Assembly (NCBI RefSeq): GCF_001922305.1
Contig: NZ_CP018839.1
Span: 1,426,001-1,490,000, forward strand
Length of the DNA: 64,000 nt
Direction: 5' to 3'
Source of the DNA: Thauera chlorobenzoica
GTDB taxonomy: Bacteria > Pseudomonadota > Gammaproteobacteria > Burkholderiales > Rhodocyclaceae
Shown: positions 28,446-43,069 of the stretch, one piece after another
How the letters are laid out: each line of letters begins with the position of its first letter
How positions within the stretch are numbered: the stretch's first letter is position 1
Notes under the pieces: model-generated
What the model saw: the letters and a program-made list of their open reading frames with translations, nothing else
Database searches by the model: none
What the model was told of the DNA's origin: nothing
Position numbers and translations under genes: made by a program

Positions 28446-29393
28446 ATGGATCTCCTCGGCCTCGCCAACTACGCGGTCTTCATCGCCATCCTGATCGGCA
28501 TCTACGCCCTGCTCGCGCTCGGGCTGAACATCCAGTGGGGCTTGAGCGGCCTGTTCAACGCCGGCATCGCCGGCTTCTTCGCGATCGGCGCGTACACTTC
28601 GGCGATCCTCACCAGCCTGCCCGCGGCGGGGCGGGTGGGCGGCTTCGCGTGGCCGCTGCTTGCCGGCTGGGCGGCGGCGATGGCGGTCGCGGCGCTGATC
28701 GCGTGGCCGATCGGCAAGGTCTGCCTGCGCTTCCGCTCCGACTACCTCGCCATCGCCACCATCGGCGTCGCCGAGATCATCCGCCTCGTGATCCGCACCG
28801 AAGGCTGGCTCACCGGCGGCGTGCGCGGCGTCACCGGGGTGCCGCGCCCGTTCGGCGATCTCGACTACATGCCGTCGCAGCTCGCCTACCTGGCGATCGT
28901 GCTGGTGCTGGTGCTGGTCGCCTACCTGCTCGTCGAGCGCCAGCTGAAGGCGCCCTGGGGGCGGATGATGCGCGCCATCCGCGACAACGAGCACGCTGCC
29001 GCGGCGATGGGCAAGGACGTCGCCGCGCGCCGCCTGCAGGCCTTCGTCTTCGGCTCCGCGCTGATGGGGCTGGCGGGGGCGCTGTTCGTCCATTTCAACC
29101 GCTCGATCACGCCCGAGGCGATCGATCCGATGATCGCCACCTTCCTGGTCTGGATCATGCTGATCCTTGGCGGGGCGGGCAACAACCGCGGCGCCATTCT
29201 CGGCGCGGCCCTGATCTGGATCATCTGGTCGGTGTCGGAGCTGCTCACCGACCGCCTGCCGACTGCGCTGGCGATCCAGGCCAAATATGCACGTGTGTTC
29301 ATCATCGGCCTCACCCTGCAGCTGGTGCTGCGCTTCCGTCCCGAGGGCCTGCTGCCCGAGCGCCGGGGCGGCGGCGCGCCCCCGCCCGGGTAA
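28446..29393 (+). CDS. livM: Branched-chain amino acid-type ABC permease (LivM-like)
   Basis: 315 residues with eight or more membrane helices. Landmarks: LALGLNIQWGLSGLFNAGIAGFFAIGAYTSAIL near the start, LRFRSDYLAIATIGVAEIIRLVI, and the coupling loop MMRAIRDNEHAAAAMGKDVAARRLQAFVFGSALMGLAGALF. The tail RPEGLLPERRG is typical. Forms the membrane pore with LivH. It is separated from livH by the REP-like element but clearly in the same unit. Confidence 0.9.
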   Translation: MDLLGLANYAVFIAILIGIYALLALGLNIQWGLSGLFNAGIAGFFAIGAYTSAILTSLPAAGRVGGFAWPLLAGWAAAMAVAALIAWPIGKVCLRFRSDYLAIATIGVAEIIRLVIRTEGWLTGGVRGVTGVPRPFGDLDYMPSQLAYLAIVLVLVLVAYLLVERQLKAPWGRMMRAIRDNEHAAAAMGKDVAARRLQAFVFGSALMGLAGALFVHFNRSITPEAIDPMIATFLVWIMLILGGAGNNRGAILGAALIWIIWSVSELLTDRLPTALAIQAKYARVFIIGLTLQLVLRFRPEGLLPERRGGGAPPPG

Positions 29394-29450
29394 GGCCGCA
29401 CGCGGTTTTTCCATCGATCCCGTGCCCCGGCACATCCAGGAGGTGACAAC

Positions 29451-30656
29451 GTGAATAAAAAGACCATCGCAAGCTTCGTCGGCGTGGCGCTCGGTGCCGC
29501 CGTGGCGGTCGCTCCCGCCCATGCGCAGAATGTCAGGATCGGGCTGCTCGGCGGCATCTCGGGGCCGATCGCGGCGATGGCCCCGCCGATGATCCAGGCC
29601 TCGCAGCTGGCGGTCGCGCAGATCAACGCCCAAGGCGGCATCCTCAAGGGCGGCAAGCTCGAGGTGGTGGTCGGCGACAGCGCCTGCAACCCGCAGAATG
29701 CCACCGACGCCGCGACCAAGGCGGTCAACATCGACCGCATCCTCGCCACCGTCGGCCCGCACTGCTCGGGGGCGGTGCTGGCCGCGGCCAACTCGGTGAC
29801 CGTGCCGGCCGGGGTGCTGATGGTGACGCCCTCGGCCACTTCGCCGGAAGTCACCAAAATCAAGGACAAGGACCTGGTGTTCCGCACCGTGCCGTCCGAC
29901 GACTACCAGGGCCGCGCCCTGGCGCGTACGCTCAAGGCGCGCGGCATCGCCAAGGTGGCGGTGGCCTACCTCAACAACGACTACGGCAAGGGCCTGGCCG
30001 AAGCGTTCAAGGCTGAGTTCGAGGCCGGCGGCGGCACCCTCGCGGGCTATTCCGGCCACGAGGACGGCAAGGCCTCCTACCGCTCCGACCTTGCCCAGCT
30101 CGCCCGCGGCGGCGCCGACACCCTGGTGATCTTCGACTACGGCGACGGCACCGGCCTCACCATTTTGCGCCAGGCGCTGGAGAACAATTTCTTCAAGACC
30201 TTCATCGGCGCCGACGGGATGAAGTCCGAAGCGGTGATCCGCGCGCTCGGCGAGCAGAACCTGGGCACCTTCTTCAGCTCCGCGCCGGTGGGCGAGGCCT
30301 CGTCCTCGCTCGACGCCTTCCGCACCGCGTTCCGCGCCGGTGGCGGCGATCCGGAAGCGATCTTCGTCACCACCTCCTACGATGCCGCCTTCCTCGTCGC
30401 GCTCGCGATCGAGCAGGCCGGCGGCGACCGGAGCAAGCTGTCGGCCGCCCTGCGCGCGGTGGCTTCGGCGCCGGGCGAACCGATCCTCGCCGGCGAGTGG
30501 GCGAAGGCCAGGGAGCTGATCGCCGCAGGCCAGGAGATCGACTACAAGGGTGCGGCCGGCGACCACGAGTTCGACCCGGCCGGGGACGTCCCCGGGCGCT
30601 ACGCCTTCTTCAAGGTCAGTGGCGGCACGTACGAGGCCATCGCCGAGATGAAGTAG
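29451..30656 (+). CDS. livK: Periplasmic binding protein of the HAAT importer (LivK-like)
   Basis: 401 residues from a GTG start preceded by GGAGGTGAC. A signal peptide ends PAHAQN (about residue 24). The type I periplasmic binding fold begins VRIGLLGGISGPIAAMAPPMIQASQLAVAQIN, has VVGDSACNPQNATDAATKAVN, and later AVAYLNNDYGKGLAEAFKAEFEAGGG and VTTSYDAAFLVALAIEQAGG. It delivers the ligand to LivHM. The two Cys in DSAC and PHCSG may form the family disulphide. The ligand cannot be predicted. Confidence 0.9.
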   Translation: MNKKTIASFVGVALGAAVAVAPAHAQNVRIGLLGGISGPIAAMAPPMIQASQLAVAQINAQGGILKGGKLEVVVGDSACNPQNATDAATKAVNIDRILATVGPHCSGAVLAAANSVTVPAGVLMVTPSATSPEVTKIKDKDLVFRTVPSDDYQGRALARTLKARGIAKVAVAYLNNDYGKGLAEAFKAEFEAGGGTLAGYSGHEDGKASYRSDLAQLARGGADTLVIFDYGDGTGLTILRQALENNFFKTFIGADGMKSEAVIRALGEQNLGTFFSSAPVGEASSSLDAFRTAFRAGGGDPEAIFVTTSYDAAFLVALAIEQAGGDRSKLSAALRAVASAPGEPILAGEWAKARELIAAGQEIDYKGAAGDHEFDPAGDVPGRYAFFKVSGGTYEAIAEMK

Positions 30657-30835
30657 GCGCGGCGCCAGGCGCGGGCCCGGCACGCATCTGGAGCGCGGCC
30701 GGCCCGGCGCCCGCCGTTTGCATCGCGTCACCGTTCTGGCATTGAAAATCCGGCGGCCATCGTCGATGCTTGACCCAGGGGCGTGCCGCGGCGAGCGCGA
30801 TCGCGGCCAGCGCCCCCCGTCCTGGAGAACGCACC

Positions 30836-31327
30836 ATGAAACGCCTGCTCGGCTGCTTGTGTGCCCTGCTGTCGGCGATCGGCATCACCGCCTGCGACTA
30901 CCTCAATGTCCGCCAGCTGCAGCCCGGGGTGTCCACCGCGGCCGAAGTGCGCGAGCGCTTCGGCCCGCCGCATATGGAGTGGCGCAACGAGGACGGCTCC
31001 ACCACCTGGGAATACAGCCGCCAGCCCGAAGGGGTGGAGTGCTTCATGATCACCGTTGGCGGCGACGGCGTCCTGCGCGGAATCGAGCAGGTATTGAACG
31101 AGGAGACCTTCGCCCGGGTCGAAAACGGTATGAACGGCGACCAGGTGCGCCGCCTGCTGGGCAAGCCGGCCTCCAGCCAGTTCTTTCAGCTCAAGCGGGA
31201 AACGGTGTGGGAATGGAAGATCGACGACGGCCAGGCCGGCGGCGAGCCGGCTTATTTCACCGTGTCCTTCAACAACGATGGCCGGGTGACGGGCACCGGG
31301 CGCTACACCCGGTATCGCGGACACTGA
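30836..31327 (+). CDS. SmpA/BamE-like lipoprotein (first of a tandem pair)
   Basis: 163 residues starting at the ATG after GGAGAACGCACC. A lipobox ITAC gives an N-terminal lipidated Cys near residue 20. The body contains two repeats of a BamE/OmlA-type motif: LQPGVSTAAEVRERFGPPHMEW and VENGMNGDQVRRLLGKPASSQFF (GMT..V..LLG.P), each followed by WEY/WEWKI strands. Outer-membrane lipoproteins of this fold support envelope assembly, but this is a distinct subfamily without a known role. The next gene, 10 bases on, is a paralogue. Confidence 0.75.
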   Translation: MKRLLGCLCALLSAIGITACDYLNVRQLQPGVSTAAEVRERFGPPHMEWRNEDGSTTWEYSRQPEGVECFMITVGGDGVLRGIEQVLNEETFARVENGMNGDQVRRLLGKPASSQFFQLKRETVWEWKIDDGQAGGEPAYFTVSFNNDGRVTGTGRYTRYRGH

Positions 31328-31337
31328 AACGGAGACG

Positions 31338-31994
31338 ATGATGCGCGACATGAGCTGGGGCGGGGCCGAGCACCGCCCTGATCGCAGTGCTGCTCGTGAG
31401 GTTTTCTGGCGTCGGCTGGGCACCCTGTGGATGATGGCGTTGCTGCTCCAGCTGGGCGCGTGCACCGCGTTCGCGCCCCCCCGGCCCTACACCACCGAGG
31501 CCGAGGCCGTCACCGCTCGTGGCGAGCCTGCCCGGCGCTGGGCCAACGACGACGGCACCACCACGCTCGAGTATTCGACCCAGCCTTACGGCGACACCTG
31601 CCTGATGGTGCAGGTCGACCAGGGCGGCATCGTGCTGCGCCAGTGGGATGCCCTCGCCGCCGATAACCTCGCCCGCGTCGCGCGCGGCATGGACAAGGAG
31701 CAGGTCTTGCGCCTGCTCGGCAGCCATCGTTCGGAACAGACCTTCCGCCTGTCGGGTGAGGAAGTATGGGACTGGAACATCCGCAACCACGGCCCCGGCA
31801 TCGCCACCCTGTTCAACGTCCATTTCATCGATGGCCGCGTCGCGCGTACCAGCCAGACCTACATCTTCCCGAGTGAAGGGCCGTCCTTCGGCGCCTGGGG
31901 CGGCCATTACGGCTATCCCTGGAGCTGGGGGATGGGGTGGGGCTATCCGCGCGCCTTTTACCCCCATCCGTGGTTTTCGCCCTGGTACTGGTAA
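31338..31994 (+). CDS. SmpA/BamE-like lipoprotein (second of a tandem pair)
   Basis: 218 residues. An N-terminal helix LGTLWMMALLLQLGACTAF ends in a lipobox Cys near residue 42. The core parallels the preceding gene block by block (ARRWANDDGTTTLEYSTQPYGDTCLMVQVDQGGIVL; VARGMDKEQVLRLLGSHRSEQTF; VWDWNIRN). An extra Gly/Trp/Tyr/Pro-rich tail (WGGHYGYPWSWGMGWGYPRA) is absent from its neighbour. The N-terminus is rather long before the signal helix, so a later start such as the Met in TLWMMALL is possible. Unknown function. Confidence 0.7.
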   Translation: MMRDMSWGGAEHRPDRSAAREVFWRRLGTLWMMALLLQLGACTAFAPPRPYTTEAEAVTARGEPARRWANDDGTTTLEYSTQPYGDTCLMVQVDQGGIVLRQWDALAADNLARVARGMDKEQVLRLLGSHRSEQTFRLSGEEVWDWNIRNHGPGIATLFNVHFIDGRVARTSQTYIFPSEGPSFGAWGGHYGYPWSWGMGWGYPRAFYPHPWFSPWYW

Positions 31995-32102
31995 GGCCGC
32001 CGTCATTGCGGCAGGGGATTTCCCCGTCCTTCGCGCCACCGGGCTTCAGACTGCCGCGGGCTTGTCAAGGGGCCCGCCCAGCCGATAGAATCCCTCCCCC
32101 TG

Positions 32103-32196
32103 CCGAGGAGCGCTGCGACCCTGTGTGATTCCCGGGGCCAGGCTCGGCAACCGTTCAACGGCGCTCACAAACCCTCAGCTGGTTTGTGGCGCCGTT
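32103..32196 (+). ncRNA. S-adenosylhomocysteine (SAH) riboswitch with alternative hairpin
   Basis: The aptamer matches the SAH riboswitch consensus: CCGAG-GAGCGC-TGC at the 5' side, CCAGGCTCGGCAA in the middle and CAACGGCGCTCAC at the 3' side. GAGCGC (32,108) pairs with GCGCTC (32,161), and CCGAG (32,103) pairs with CTCGG (32,143) as the pseudoknot. The 3' aptamer strand can instead join a 16-bp hairpin: the arm from 32,157 to 32,173 pairs with the arm from 32,181 to 32,196, leaving one bulged T. The two folds exclude each other, giving an obvious switch. The class is known to turn on methionine-cycle genes when SAH rises, which fits metH just downstream. Confidence 0.88.
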
Positions 32197-32249
32197 CGCG
32201 TTTGTGCATGGCGTTGCCCGGCGACCGTTGACTGACCGAGGTAGATCCC

Positions 32250-36023
<3,774 letters not shown>

Positions 36024-36036
36024 CGGGGGGAGTTGC

Positions 36037-36954
36037 GTGATCGTTCGTCCCCGCCCGCACTGGGTGCGCCTGCTGTTCGTGCGCCGCGGCTCGCTGCTGC
36101 GGCGCATCCTGTCGCAGCAGCTGTTCGTGTTCTTTCTCGCCTGCGCGGTCGTGCTCGCGCACGGCGAGCTGTTCCACTGGAAGGTCACGCTGACTTCGGC
36201 GCCGTTCTCGCTGATGGGGGTGGCGCTGGCGATCTTCCTCGGTTTTCGCATCAACACCAGCTACGACCGTTACTGGGAAGCGCGCAAGCTGTGGGGCCAC
36301 GTGCTGGTCGGGGCACGCAACCTGGCCCGCCAGGCGCTGACCCTGAGCGGAGACGGCAGCAGCGTGCACGCGCGTCCTTTCGTCCTCGGCCTGATCGCCT
36401 TCGCCGCCTCGATGCGCAACGAATTGCGCGGCCGCCCCGCGGCCGACGGGCTGGGAAACCTGCTGCCGGCCGAAGTGCTCGCGCGCATGCCCGCCGCGCG
36501 CTCGGCGCCCAACCTCATCCTGCTGTGGCTCGGCGCCTGGCTGCGCGCGCGCCGCGAGGCCGGCGAGCTGACGCCGATGCTGGCGCAGCACATGGAAGCT
36601 TCGCTCGACCGCCTGGCGGAGACGCTCGGCGGCTGCGAGCGCATCGCCAACACGCCGCTGCCGTTCACCTACTCGGTGATCCTGCACCGCAGCTGCTACC
36701 TGTACTGCATGCTGCTGCCGTTCGGCCTGGTCGATTCGATCGGCTGGATGACGCCGCTGGTGGTGGCCTTCGTGTCCTACACCTTCTTCGCTCTCGAAGC
36801 CTTGAGCGACGAAATCGAGGAGCCGTTCGGCACCATGGCCAACGACCTCGCCCTCGACGCGATCGTCGCCGGAGTCGACGCCAGCCTGCGCGAGATGCTC
36901 GGCGAAATCCCGCCGCCGCCGCCGCGACCGGATGCCGAGTTCATCCTGACCTGA
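36037..36954 (+). CDS. Bestrophin-like membrane protein (YneE family)
   Basis: 305 residues, GTG start 13 bases after metH with GGGGGAG before it. Two membrane segments near the N-terminus (LFVFFLACAVVLAHGELFHWKV, LMGVALAIFLGFRINTSYDRYWEARKLWG) contain the bestrophin-family signature RxNxxYDRYWEARKLWG. Later helices are YLYCMLLPFGLVDSIGWMTPLVVAFVSYTFFALEAL with the EIEEPFG motif. Bacterial bestrophins form pentameric ion channels, several of them cation-selective. Probably cotranscribed with metH; no functional link is known. Confidence 0.85.
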   Translation: MIVRPRPHWVRLLFVRRGSLLRRILSQQLFVFFLACAVVLAHGELFHWKVTLTSAPFSLMGVALAIFLGFRINTSYDRYWEARKLWGHVLVGARNLARQALTLSGDGSSVHARPFVLGLIAFAASMRNELRGRPAADGLGNLLPAEVLARMPAARSAPNLILLWLGAWLRARREAGELTPMLAQHMEASLDRLAETLGGCERIANTPLPFTYSVILHRSCYLYCMLLPFGLVDSIGWMTPLVVAFVSYTFFALEALSDEIEEPFGTMANDLALDAIVAGVDASLREMLGEIPPPPPRPDAEFILT

Positions 36955-36980
36955 GGGGCCGTGAGGACTCCGGCCATGCC

Positions 36981-37025
36981 CTCCGCCTTCCTTTCCTCCG
37001 CCTTCCTTTCCTCCGCCTTCCTTTC
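36981..37025. repeat. Three perfect tandem copies of a 15-bp unit
   Basis: CTCCGCCTTCCTTTC is repeated three times head-to-tail without a mismatch, between the bestrophin gene and the bbs promoter. It is a pyrimidine-rich strand. The whole 350-base gap (36,955-37,308) contains only this repeat and the bbs control region. Confidence 0.85.
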
Positions 37026-37204
37026 CCCGCCTGGGATGAGGGCTGAGTAGCTCCCTGCCGCCATCGGGCCGGCACTGCGACCACGTCGACCGCCCATGCG
37101 CCCTGCGCAGAGGCATTGGCGGGGCTTGCCGTGCCCGCCCGCCGCGCGCTGGTCCGTCCCGCGATCGATGGCGCGCGCTGGATCTTTTCCCCGCGCCGGG
37201 CTGT

Positions 37205-37268
37205 GGGGTTGCCCCTTAGCGCCTAGGTGTTCGGACCGATTGTTGCGTTCCGGCCTGCGGGATTTAAT
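37205..37268 (+). promoter_or_regulatory. bbs operon operator and promoter (probable TdiR target)
   Basis: The operator has GGGGTTGCCCC and, 12 bases later, GTGTTCGGACCGATTG. The final TTG belongs to a -35 element TTGTTG (37,240). A 17-base spacer leads to TTTAAT (37,263), matching the -10 consensus at five of six positions. The same arrangement precedes bssD and occurs again near 63.9 kb. TdiR, the LuxR-type regulator encoded next to bss, is the inferred activator. Its position against the -35 box suits an activator that touches polymerase. Confidence 0.75.
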
Positions 37269-37308
37269 GGCCCCAGGTCGAACACGAAACAATTCCTGCG
37301 GAGGTGCC

Positions 37309-37743
37309 ATGTCAGAGCAAAAGACGAACAAGAAGCCGGAAAAGAAGCCGGATATCACGTTCTTCCACCCGGATCTTCTCGAGGCGCCCGCCGACGGCCG
37401 TGCGCCCTATCTCAAGGGCTACCGCTGCAAGAAATGCGGACAGCTGGATTTCCCGAAACTGAGCCCGTGCCCGAGCTGCTGGGGCGAGGAGTTCGAGGTC
37501 GTGCCGCTCAGCCGCCGCGGCAAGCTCTACAGCTTCAGCGACAACTTCATCGGCCAGGCGGGAATGAAGACCCCCTATTCGTTCGGCTATATCGACCTGC
37601 CCGAGAATCTGCGGATCTTCGCCCAGCTCGAAGGCGCGCCGGGCAGCTTCCGCTGCGACGACGAGGTCGAGTTGACGGTCGGGCCGGTGCGCGACAACCG
37701 CGACGGTGTGCCGCTGATCAGCTACAAGTTCCGCAAGATCTAA
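37309..37743 (+). CDS. bbsA: Benzoylsuccinyl-CoA thiolase, zinc-finger/OB subunit BbsA
   Basis: 144 residues with GGAGGT before the ATG. After a Lys-rich start comes a rubredoxin-like zinc site CKKCGQLDFPKLSPCPSCWG with four cysteines, then an OB-fold (LYSFSDNFIG, YIDLPENLRIFAQL), the DUF35 pattern. In Thauera/Geobacter, BbsA binds the thiolase subunit BbsB and both are required to cleave benzoylsuccinyl-CoA to benzoyl-CoA and succinyl-CoA, the last step of toluene beta-oxidation. bbsB follows 20 bases on. Confidence 0.93.
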   Translation: MSEQKTNKKPEKKPDITFFHPDLLEAPADGRAPYLKGYRCKKCGQLDFPKLSPCPSCWGEEFEVVPLSRRGKLYSFSDNFIGQAGMKTPYSFGYIDLPENLRIFAQLEGAPGSFRCDDEVELTVGPVRDNRDGVPLISYKFRKI

Positions 37744-37763
37744 TCCTCGGTGAGTGACGACAA

Positions 37764-38933
37764 ATGAAACTGGAGCGCAAGGTCTATATCGCCGGGGTCG
37801 GCGAGACGAAATTCGGTCGGCATGAAGTCGATTTCGACGTGCTGGGTCGGGCGGCGGCACTGGAGGCGTTGAAGGCGTCGAACATCGACCGTCCGACGAT
37901 GGTGCAGAGCGCCTATGTCGGCAACGGCACCAACGGCATGGTCACCGGGCAGACCGTGCTCAAGGATCTGGGCATGTGCGGCCACCTGCCGATCATCAAC
38001 GTCGAGAGCGCCTGCTCGGCGGGCGGCATGGCGATCCATCTGGCGGTGCGCGATGTGGCGCTGGGGCTCGCCGACGTGGCGATCGGCATCGGCTGCGAGA
38101 ACCATACGCTGCACATGGCGCAGGGCACCGCGTTCGCGACCGCGATGTCGGATATCGAGACGGTGCATGGCGCGGTGATGACCGGCAAGTACGCGATGCG
38201 CGCCCAGCGTTACATGTACGAGACCGGCGCTACCGCCGAGGATCTGGCGATGATCACGGTGAAGAACCGCCGCCACGCCACCAACAACCCCTATGCCTGG
38301 TTCAAGGGCGAGATCTCGATCGAGGAGGTGGTGAATTCGCGCGTCGTCGCCTCGCCGCTGACGCTGCAGCAGTGCTGCGGCATCGCCGACGGTGCCGGCG
38401 CGGTCGTGGTGTGCTCGGAAGAGATGGTGAAGAAGCTCGGCATCAAGAAGCCGATCCGGGTCGCCGGCTCGGTCGTGCGCTCGGGGCCGTACCACAACCG
38501 TCCGCGTGACATCACCGGCGACGACATCACCGAGGAGACCGCGCATCAGCTCTACGAGGAGTCGGGCATCGGCCCCGAGGACGTGAATATCGTCGAACTG
38601 CACGATGCCTTCACGATCGCCGAACTGCTGTACTACGAATGCCTCGGCCTGTGTCCGAAAGGCGAGGGGCTCAAGTTCCTGCGCGACGGCAACGCGACCC
38701 ACGGCGGCAAATGCGTCGTCAGCCCGCGCGGCGGCATGCTGTCGTACGGCCATCCGATCGGCGCTTCGGGCGCGGCGCAGATTGCCGCCAGCGTCAAGCA
38801 GATGCGCAACCAGTGCCCCGGCTACCAGGTCGAGCCGGTGCCGCGGGTGGCGATGACGCACGTGACCGGCGGCGGCTTGTCGGGCACGGAACACGCGGCA
38901 TGCACGATGCACATGCTGGTAAGCGACTGGTAA
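37764..38933 (+). CDS. bbsB: Benzoylsuccinyl-CoA thiolase, catalytic subunit BbsB
   Basis: 389 residues of the thiolase fold, of the type close to SCPx/lipid-transfer-type thiolases. The nucleophilic Cys is in [15 protein letters not shown] near residue 85, and the later catalytic histidines in VELHDAFT and [12 protein letters not shown]. The last motif, seen as [15 protein letters not shown], replaces the usual C-terminal Cys-x-Gly with a similar loop. It acts with BbsA on benzoylsuccinyl-CoA. The gene is tightly packed in the operon. Confidence 0.93.
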   Translation: MKLERKVYIAGVGETKFGRHEVDFDVLGRAAALEALKASNIDRPTMVQSAYVGNGTNGMVTGQTVLKDLGMCGHLPIINVESACSAGGMAIHLAVRDVALGLADVAIGIGCENHTLHMAQGTAFATAMSDIETVHGAVMTGKYAMRAQRYMYETGATAEDLAMITVKNRRHATNNPYAWFKGEISIEEVVNSRVVASPLTLQQCCGIADGAGAVVVCSEEMVKKLGIKKPIRVAGSVVRSGPYHNRPRDITGDDITEETAHQLYEESGIGPEDVNIVELHDAFTIAELLYYECLGLCPKGEGLKFLRDGNATHGGKCVVSPRGGMLSYGHPIGASGAAQIAASVKQMRNQCPGYQVEPVPRVAMTHVTGGGLSGTEHAACTMHMLVSDW

Positions 38934-38949
38934 GCGGGGAGACAGGGCG

Positions 38950-39702
38950 ATGAAATCCAACAGCAATGGAAAAGTGGCGCTGATCGTCAATGCCGACGAT
39001 GCGGTCGGCGAGGCGGTCGCGCTGCGGCTCGCCGGGTCCGGCGTGCAGCTCGCGCTCGCCGGCGCGGACGCAGGCCGGCTCGACAAGCTCGCGTCGCAGC
39101 TGGCCGGAAAAGGGGCGACGGTGATGGCCGTGGCCACGGCTGCGGTCGAGGCGGGCGCGATCCGCGACAGCGTGGCGCAGGTGAAGGCGCGCTACGGGCG
39201 GATCGACGTCCTGGTGCATAACGAAAGTGCGCTCGCGGCGAAGCCGCTGCCGGAGATTTCCGACGCCGATGTCGGTGCCGCGCTCGACACCGGTCTGGCG
39301 GCGCCGTTCCACTACCTGCGTGCGGTCGTTCCGGGCATGCGCGAGGCTGGCTTCGGGCGCGTGGTCAATATCAGCGACCTCCGCTACCTCGGGCTCGCCA
39401 ATACCTCCAGCGTCGCCGCCGCGCGTTCCGGCCTGTTCGGGCTGACGCGGGCGCTCGCGCTCGAATCGGCGCGTGACGGGGTCACGGTCAACACCGTCGT
39501 CATGGGCGATGTCGACAGCGAGACGACGCCGGCGGCCGAGCGCGAAAAGCTTGCCGGCGGCATTCCGGTGAAACGGCTGGGCACGCCCGCCGATATCGCC
39601 AACGCCGTCGGCTTTCTTGCGGCCGACAGCTCGAAGTACGTCACCGGGCAGACGCTGTTCGTCTGCGGTGGCAAGAGCGCGTACTTTTCGATGTCGATTT
39701 GA
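38950..39702 (+). CDS. bbsC: BbsC, non-catalytic SDR subunit of hydroxybenzylsuccinyl-CoA dehydrogenase
   Basis: 250 residues of the short-chain dehydrogenase fold but with lost motifs. The nucleotide-binding TGxxxGxG is replaced by NADDAVGEA, and the catalytic YxxxK position reads TSSVAAARSG with no Tyr or Lys. The fold is kept (VVNISDLRYLGLAN, GQTLFVCGGKSAYFSMSI). In the known BbsCD enzyme only BbsD is catalytic and BbsC is a structural partner, which agrees with what is seen. Together they oxidise 2-(hydroxyphenylmethyl)succinyl-CoA with NAD+ to benzoylsuccinyl-CoA. Confidence 0.92.
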   Translation: MKSNSNGKVALIVNADDAVGEAVALRLAGSGVQLALAGADAGRLDKLASQLAGKGATVMAVATAAVEAGAIRDSVAQVKARYGRIDVLVHNESALAAKPLPEISDADVGAALDTGLAAPFHYLRAVVPGMREAGFGRVVNISDLRYLGLANTSSVAAARSGLFGLTRALALESARDGVTVNTVVMGDVDSETTPAAEREKLAGGIPVKRLGTPADIANAVGFLAADSSKYVTGQTLFVCGGKSAYFSMSI

Positions 39703-39716
39703 TCACGGAGGCGGCA

Positions 39717-40463
39717 ATGGGAATTCAGAACAGGGTCGCACTGATCACCGGTTCGGCCAGCGGCATGGGCAAGCAGACGGCGCTGCGCTTCGCCGAGCAG
39801 GGCGCGGCGGTGGTGATCAACGACATCGACGCCGAGAAGGTGCGGGCGACGGTCGATGAGTTCAGCGCGCGGGGGCATCGCGTGCTGGGCGCGGTTGCCG
39901 ACATCGGCAACAAGGCGGCGGTCGACGGCATGGTGAAGCAGACGATCGACGCATTCGGCCGCATCGATATTCTGGTCAATAACGCTGGCATGGAGCGTGC
40001 GGGCGCGTTGCGCAAGCTCAGCGAGGCGGACTGGGACGTCACGATCAACGTCAACCTGAAGGGCACCTTTCTGTGCACGCAGGCGGTGCATGGGCACATG
40101 GTCGAGAACAAGCACGGGCGCATCGTCAACATCGCCTCCCGTGCCTGGCTCGGCGGCGCCGGCCAGACGCCGTACTCGTCCGCCAAGGCGGGCGTCGTCG
40201 GCATGACGCGCGCACTGGCGATCGAGCTCGGCCGCGCCGGGATCACGGTGAATTGTGTCGCGCCGGGCTTGATCCACACCCCGATGTGGGACGAGCTGCC
40301 GGAGAAGGATCAGCAGTTCCTGCTCTCGCGCCAGCCCACCGGCAAGCTCGGCGAGCCCGACGACATCGCTAACACGCTCCTCTTCCTCGCCGACGACGAC
40401 AGCGGTTTCGTCACCGGCCAGGTGCTCTATGTGTGCGGCGGACGGAGCCTGTTCGCGGGCTGA
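39717..40463 (+). CDS. bbsD: BbsD, catalytic SDR subunit of hydroxybenzylsuccinyl-CoA dehydrogenase
   Basis: 248 residues starting MGIQNRVAL after CGGAGGCGGCA; an ATG-less extension of the frame upstream overlaps bbsC and was not used. All SDR motifs are intact: TGSASGMG, NNAGMERAG, catalytic Ser in NIASRAWLGGAG and the YSSAK tetrad with Tyr and Lys. It pairs with the degenerate BbsC and carries out the NAD-dependent oxidation in the benzylsuccinate beta-oxidation route. Confidence 0.93.
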   Translation: MGIQNRVALITGSASGMGKQTALRFAEQGAAVVINDIDAEKVRATVDEFSARGHRVLGAVADIGNKAAVDGMVKQTIDAFGRIDILVNNAGMERAGALRKLSEADWDVTINVNLKGTFLCTQAVHGHMVENKHGRIVNIASRAWLGGAGQTPYSSAKAGVVGMTRALAIELGRAGITVNCVAPGLIHTPMWDELPEKDQQFLLSRQPTGKLGEPDDIANTLLFLADDDSGFVTGQVLYVCGGRSLFAG

Positions 40464-40505
40464 AAACAGCGCGTAACAGTCCTCGGCGAGCAGGAGAAAG
40501 GTGAC

Positions 40506-42951
<2,446 letters not shown>

Positions 42952-43069
42952 GCGCCGCAACGGCAGCGTATCGATCGCGGACAAGATCGAGTCGCTGATG
43001 CGCCCGGATGCCGATCGAAGGCGTGGATCGGCGGATCGGGCCCGACAAACATAAGACAAGAGACGAAAA

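Noticed and set aside
27888..30731. 947-codon minus-strand open frame
   Set aside because: Antisense to livM and livK with low-complexity Arg/His-rich translation; the plus-strand genes have full motifs.
36981..37025. Possible CRISPR array
   Set aside because: The repeats are directly adjacent with no spacers and only 15 bases long; it is a simple tandem repeat.
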